Assembly (NCBI RefSeq): GCF_002283555.1
Contig: NZ_MVOI01000003.1
Coordinates: forward strand, 704,536 to 768,535
Length of the DNA stretch: 64,000 nt
Direction: 5' to 3'
Source of the DNA: Rubrivirga sp. SAORIC476
Lineage (GTDB): Bacteria > Bacteroidota > Rhodothermia > Rhodothermales > Rubricoccaceae
Shown: in pieces, positions 60,628 to 64,000 of the stretch
How positions within the stretch are numbered: the first letter of the stretch is position 1
How the letters are laid out: the number at the start of each line of letters is the position of its first letter
Notes under the pieces: model-generated
Seen by the model: the letters and a program-made list of their open reading frames with translations, nothing else
What the model was told of the DNA's origin: nothing
The model's database searches: none
Position numbers and translations under genes: made by a program

Positions 60628-62772
60628 ATGCCCCGTCTCCTCCCGCTCGTCGCGCTGGTGCTCGCCGCGCCCGCCCTCGCCCAGCCCGCCGACGGGCCGC
60701 TGACGCCGTTCGCGTCGGACAGCGCGCTCACCGACTACGTCCGCGCGTTCACGGAGCAGTGGCAGCAGCCGGCGAGGCCCCGGCCGATCCCCACGGACGC
60801 GGTACCTGCCTCGGCCCAGACCGGATGCGATCACCAGGGCGAGCCGCCAGCGGCCATCGTCTCGGGCCGCGTGCTGGATGGCGACACGGGCGACCCCTTG
60901 ATTGGCGCCAACGTCCTGCTACGAGCACCGCTGCCGTGCGGGGCCGCCACGAACCTGGAAGGGGCGTTTCGCCTCCATCTCGACGCCGACGCGGTCACCG
61001 ACAGCACGGTCACGCTCCAGGTCAGCTACGCCGGATACTCGTCCGCCGAGGTGCAGGTCGAGGTGAGCCCCGGCGACTCGGCGGCCGTTGAGGTTTCCCT
61101 GACCGGGGCCGCGCTCGGCGAAGTCGTCGTCGCGAGCGTCCAGGCTGGTGTCGTATCCGGCCTGGCCAACGAGTCCGTGACCAACACGCAGACGGAGGGG
61201 GTGGACGAGGGCGGCATCGTCAAGCTCCACGGCGGCCACCTCGTGATCCTGCGGCGCGGCCGCCTCTTCACGGTCGCCATCGGCGACGGCGCGCTCGACC
61301 CGGTCGACGTAGCCGACGCGTCTGGGCCGGAGTTGGACCCGGAGGCCACGTGGTACGACGAACTTCTGATCGTCGGCGAGACGGTGGTCGTCGTGGGCTA
61401 CAGCTACCAGCGCGCGGGCACCGAGTTGGTCCTGTTCGACCTCGGCACCGACGGCCGCCTGAGCTACCGCTCCACGTATCACCTGCGCTCGAACGACTAC
61501 TACTCGTCCGAGAACTACGCCAGCCGCGTGGTCGACGGGCGCCTCGTGTTCTACACGCCGCTCCGCCTCCCCTGGACGCTCGCCGAGGCGGGGGCGGACG
61601 GGTTCCTCCCCGCCCTCCGCCGCTGGGCGGGCGACGCCCAGGGCCGCTTCGAGCCCATCGCCTCGGCGACCTCGGTGTACCGGCCGGCGCGCGAGCTTCG
61701 CCGATGGGGTGGCGCCCTCCACACGGTCACCTCGTGTGCCATCGCCGACGGAGAGATGGACTGCACCGCGACGGCCGTGCTCGGCGCCTTCGGCCACACC
61801 TTCTACGTCTCCGGAACGGCCGTCTACGTCTGGCTCTCGGGCTGGGCGCCGACGGACGGCGCGGAGGCGGTACTGTACCGCCTGCCCCTGGACGGCGGGC
61901 CGCCCTCGGCCCTCGGCGTCCAGGGCGGCCCCATCGACCAGTTCTCGTTCCTCGAAGCCGACGACATGCTCCAGGTGGTGTCGACGGACTGGGGCGGCGG
62001 GCAGTGGATGTGGCGCTCGGAGGTGTCCCGCCAGGACCTCGCGCTCCTCCAGATCCCGCTCGACGCGTTCGGGGACGGCGCGTCCGACGCACCCGAGGCC
62101 TGGTACCACCACCTCCCCGTTCCGGCTGGCGGTGTGGACGTCAACCGGTTCGTGGGCGATCACCTTCTCTACGGATCGTCCCGCGCCACTGCGAACGAAG
62201 GCCGCGTCCAGGCCGTCGCCTGGACCCGTCCCCAGACCGCGTGGACGATCCCCACAGGCCACGCCACCGAGCGGATCGAGGTGTTGGGGCGGCACGCGAT
62301 CGTCGTCGGGAGTGACCGCGGCGACCTCCGGTTCTCGTCCATCCAGCTGGGAGACCGGGCGCGACGGGCCGGTGCCTACCGGATGGCGAACGCCGCACAG
62401 GGCGAGACGCGGAGCCACGGCTTCTTCTACCGGCCGAGCGGCGACCAGGCGGGGACGCTCGGACTGCCGGTCCGGCGCCGCGGCGGCCGGTATGCGTCGC
62501 TCCGCGACGGCTCCGCGTCGGTGGTCTACCTCCGCAACGACGCCCTCCAGCTGCGCCGCCTCGGCGACCTCGATGCCTCCCCCGAGCCGGTGGACGACCA
62601 CTGCGTCGCGTCGTGCGTGGACTGGTACGGCAACGCGCGCCCGCTCTTCGTCGGCGACCGCGTGTTCGCGCTGCTGGGCTACGAGATCGTGGAGGGGCGG
62701 GTCTGGGGCGGCCGGATTCAGGAGGTCGGCCGGGTGAGCTTCGCGCCGACGCGGGCCGCGCTCCGCCGCTGA
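60628..62772 (+). CDS. Exported protein: CarboxypepD_reg-like domain fused to a secreted beta-propeller
   Basis: A 714-residue protein with a signal peptide (MPRLLPLVALVLAAPALAQ). Residues about 77-170 form a carboxypeptidase-regulatory-like domain as found before TonB-receptor plugs (SGRVLDGDTGDPLIGANVLL, VSYAGYSSAEV, ALGEVVVASV). From about 185 on, TNTQTEGVDEGGIVK marks the start of a PF09826-type beta-propeller that fills the rest with recurring strands (VVDGRLVFY, TAVYVWLSGW). Six cysteines may form disulfides. The usual partner of such an N-domain is a SusC-like outer-membrane receptor, which is absent, so the fusion is unusual. The start ATG is the one that gives the signal peptide. Confidence 0.85.
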   Translation: MPRLLPLVALVLAAPALAQPADGPLTPFASDSALTDYVRAFTEQWQQPARPRPIPTDAVPASAQTGCDHQGEPPAAIVSGRVLDGDTGDPLIGANVLLRAPLPCGAATNLEGAFRLHLDADAVTDSTVTLQVSYAGYSSAEVQVEVSPGDSAAVEVSLTGAALGEVVVASVQAGVVSGLANESVTNTQTEGVDEGGIVKLHGGHLVILRRGRLFTVAIGDGALDPVDVADASGPELDPEATWYDELLIVGETVVVVGYSYQRAGTELVLFDLGTDGRLSYRSTYHLRSNDYYSSENYASRVVDGRLVFYTPLRLPWTLAEAGADGFLPALRRWAGDAQGRFEPIASATSVYRPARELRRWGGALHTVTSCAIADGEMDCTATAVLGAFGHTFYVSGTAVYVWLSGWAPTDGAEAVLYRLPLDGGPPSALGVQGGPIDQFSFLEADDMLQVVSTDWGGGQWMWRSEVSRQDLALLQIPLDAFGDGASDAPEAWYHHLPVPAGGVDVNRFVGDHLLYGSSRATANEGRVQAVAWTRPQTAWTIPTGHATERIEVLGRHAIVVGSDRGDLRFSSIQLGDRARRAGAYRMANAAQGETRSHGFFYRPSGDQAGTLGLPVRRRGGRYASLRDGSASVVYLRNDALQLRRLGDLDASPEPVDDHCVASCVDWYGNARPLFVGDRVFALLGYEIVEGRVWGGRIQEVGRVSFAPTRAALRR

Positions 62773-62780
62773 CCTCGCCC

Positions 62781-62810
62781 GCCTCGGCCCGTCCGCGGTG
62801 GACCCGAGGC
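62781..62810. repeat. Nested GCCTCGG palindrome, copy 10
   Basis: Outer arms GCCTCGG/CCGAGGC and an inner GTCC/GGAC hairpin, 8 bp after the propeller gene stop. Arms and inner hairpin closely match copy 9. Confidence 0.72.
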
Positions 62811-62842
62811 GCGGTATCGTCGGGCACTCCACGCCTGGTGCC

Positions 62843-63232
62843 ATGCCTTCCATCGAGCACGCCGCCCTCTGGACCTCCGACCTCGACCGGTCGAGCGCCT
62901 TCTATGCTCGCGTCTTCGGCGGCGAGGCCGGGCCGCGCTACCACAACCCGGCGAAGCGCTTCACCTCGATCTTCCTCACATTCGCCTCGGGCGCCCGCCT
63001 GGAGTTGATGCACCGGCCCGACGTGACCCGCGCGCTCTTCGACGGCCCGGAGCCGCTCGGCTACGCCCACCTCGCCTTCTCGGTCGGCTCGGAGGCCGAG
63101 GTGGACGCCCTCACGGACCGCCTCCGCGCCGAGGGCGTCCCGGTGGTCGGCGAGCCGCGGCGGACCGGCGACGGCTACTACGAGAGCGTCGTGCTGGACC
63201 CCGACGGCAACCGGGTCGAGATCACGGTGTAA
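62843..63232 (+). CDS. Glyoxalase/bleomycin-resistance (VOC) family protein
   Basis: A 129-residue vicinal-oxygen-chelate fold protein. The two beta-alpha-beta-beta-beta units are clear: IEHAALWTSDLDRSSAFYARVFGGE and YAHLAFSVGSEAEVDALTDRLRAEGVPV, ending in DPDGNRVEITV. The metal ligands would be His6 (IEH), Glu53-region (LELMH) and Glu near the C-terminus (RVEI), as in glyoxalase I-type proteins. The substrate is not known. The gene lies 70 bp after the propeller gene and ends 24 bp before the next membrane protein gene. Confidence 0.88.
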   Translation: MPSIEHAALWTSDLDRSSAFYARVFGGEAGPRYHNPAKRFTSIFLTFASGARLELMHRPDVTRALFDGPEPLGYAHLAFSVGSEAEVDALTDRLRAEGVPVVGEPRRTGDGYYESVVLDPDGNRVEITV

Positions 63233-63256
63233 TCTGCCCGCTCCTCTCTCCCGCCG

Positions 63257-63739
63257 ATGCCGCCCCCGTTCCTTCTCCGCCTCGCGTTCTGGATCGGCGT
63301 GGCCGGGCTCGTGGCGAGCCTTGGCGTCCACCTGGCGGCGGTCCTCGGCGCCCCCGTGCCTGGCGTGGCGATGGCGCTCCACGTGGGCGTGTTCGCGGCC
63401 TTCCTGCCAGTCGTGTTCGGGATGAAAGACTGGGTCGAGAGGCGAGGCGACGACCTGTCCGATTTCCGGAGCCAGTGGGGCATCCAGAAGGCGCTGTTCG
63501 GGCTCGTCCCCGGCTGGCAGAAGGTGGCGCTGGGGGTCCTGTTCGCCTACGCGACCGTCAACTTCCTGATCGGCTTCGCGGGAGCCATGAACGACTCCAG
63601 CGCCGGAGTCGACGTGCGGATGTTCTCGGGGCACTGGATGGTGTTCTACGCAGTGAGCGCCGTGTTCGCTCGCGTGCTGCTGGGCCTCCGGCAGGCGGAG
63701 GCGTCAGCTGGAGCGCGGACGACAGGACCCGCCCGCTGA
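63257..63739 (+). CDS. Hypothetical membrane protein
   Basis: A 160-residue inner-membrane protein with four hydrophobic segments (about 7-27, 38-55, 90-110, 125-143) separated by a soluble loop DWVERRGDDLSDFRSQWGIQKALFGLVPGWQK. It ends in an Ala/Thr/Arg tail. I recognise no family. The gene is 24 bp downstream of the VOC gene, and its stop overlaps the start of the next small gene by one base (TGATG), so the two are likely a pair. Confidence 0.7.
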   Translation: MPPPFLLRLAFWIGVAGLVASLGVHLAAVLGAPVPGVAMALHVGVFAAFLPVVFGMKDWVERRGDDLSDFRSQWGIQKALFGLVPGWQKVALGVLFAYATVNFLIGFAGAMNDSSAGVDVRMFSGHWMVFYAVSAVFARVLLGLRQAEASAGARTTGPAR

Positions 63740-63993
63740 TGCCGCCCGCGTGGGTCTTCGCCATCCACGGCTTCGACGGCAGCGACGTCGAGGTGGACGG
63801 CGTCCGGGTGTTCGAGCACGGGTGGCGGGCGACCGGGGAGACGGCCGAGATCCGGGACCCGCTCTGGGGACAGGCCCTGCGCTTCCCGGTCTACGAAATC
63901 GTGGCGGGCGACCGGCGGGTCGTCTTCGCTGCGGGCGAGTTTTCGAACACCGTGTGGGGCTTCTTCCTGCCCTCGGGCCGCGCCGCGCCCTGA
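63739..63993 (+). CDS. Small hypothetical protein
   Basis: An 84-residue soluble protein that I do not recognise. It is beta-rich: VFAIHGFDGSDVEVDGVRVFEHGW, AEIRDPLWGQALRFPVYEIVAGDRRVVFAAGEFSNTVWGFFLP. The pattern hints at a small antiparallel barrel. The ATG overlaps the stop of the membrane-protein gene (TGATG), suggesting coupled synthesis. The stop is complete inside the window. Confidence 0.68.
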   Translation: MPPAWVFAIHGFDGSDVEVDGVRVFEHGWRATGETAEIRDPLWGQALRFPVYEIVAGDRRVVFAAGEFSNTVWGFFLPSGRAAP

Positions 63994-64000
63994 CGGTCGG

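Overview
This is a 64 kb stretch of a GC-rich chromosome (roughly 70% GC by eye), densely packed with about 62 protein-coding genes. I see no rRNA, tRNA, CRISPR array, prophage or intact insertion sequence. The gene content points to the Bacteroidota, most likely a marine Rhodothermia lineage such as the Rubricoccaceae. The signs are a type IX secretion C-terminal sorting domain on a giant cell-surface protein, a flotillin FloA, an ECF sigma factor of the type paired with TPR serine/threonine kinases, almost no Shine-Dalgarno sequences, and a recurring TAnnTTnn promoter-like element 19-27 nt before several start codons. The taxonomic call is an inference from these traits.

Layout. At the left edge is an S41 processing protease cut by the window, divergent from a PolX-type PHP exonuclease, a penicillin-acylase relative and an N-acetylglucosamine kinase-like gene (1-6.5 kb). 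A leftward block follows with PPK2 polyphosphate kinase, a DUF937 protein, pabC/pabB for p-aminobenzoate, and a TPR/2-oxoglutarate oxygenase (6.6-11.6 kb). Next come the ECF sigma factor and its TPR kinase (11.8-15.3 kb), the 1765-residue T9SS cargo (15.5-20.8 kb), a dicarboxylate-type transporter, MeaB, a three-repeat secreted protein and AspRS (21-27.9 kb). From 28 to 33 kb a leftward block holds a histidine kinase, its response regulator, a membrane-anchored double sugar-binding-fold protein, an exported protein and an ABC ATPase. From 33 to 41.6 kb the genes run rightward: dtd, an amidohydrolase, a membrane one-component regulator with a propeller, a 38-residue membrane peptide, moaA, moaC and floA. 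Between 41.8 and 47.3 kb are a porin-like protein, YbjQ, PepE, a biotin carrier, an epimerase, BirA and a lipoprotein. The right third (47.4-64 kb) runs mostly rightward: inositol phosphatase, fabI, M1 peptidase, HAD phosphatase, L,D-transpeptidase, two NfeD proteins, an ACT protein, a GT-C-like membrane protein, and a propeller fused to a TonB-receptor-type N-domain. Leftward exceptions are an RNase H-fold protein and a nucleoside transporter.

How the genes work together. Most of the region is core metabolism and envelope biology: molybdenum cofactor (moaA/moaC), folate (pabB/pabC), fatty acids (fabI), biotin attachment (birA with its carrier), methylmalonyl-CoA mutase maintenance (meaB), tRNA charging and proofreading (aspS, dtd), and membrane microdomains (floA and nfeD, here separated by about 13 kb).

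The most interesting signals are not genes. (1) GTCAC boxes occur with the same 10-bp and 21-bp spacing upstream of the histidine kinase operon and of a nearby exported-protein gene, and look like a response-regulator operator. (2) A palindrome family built on CCGCCTCGG/CCGAGGCGG appears about ten times, nearly always at gene ends. (3) Six perfect GCTGACC repeats end 5 bp before the start codon of a HAD phosphatase gene. (4) An 88-bp MITE-like element with perfect 14-bp inverted ends lies after fabI.
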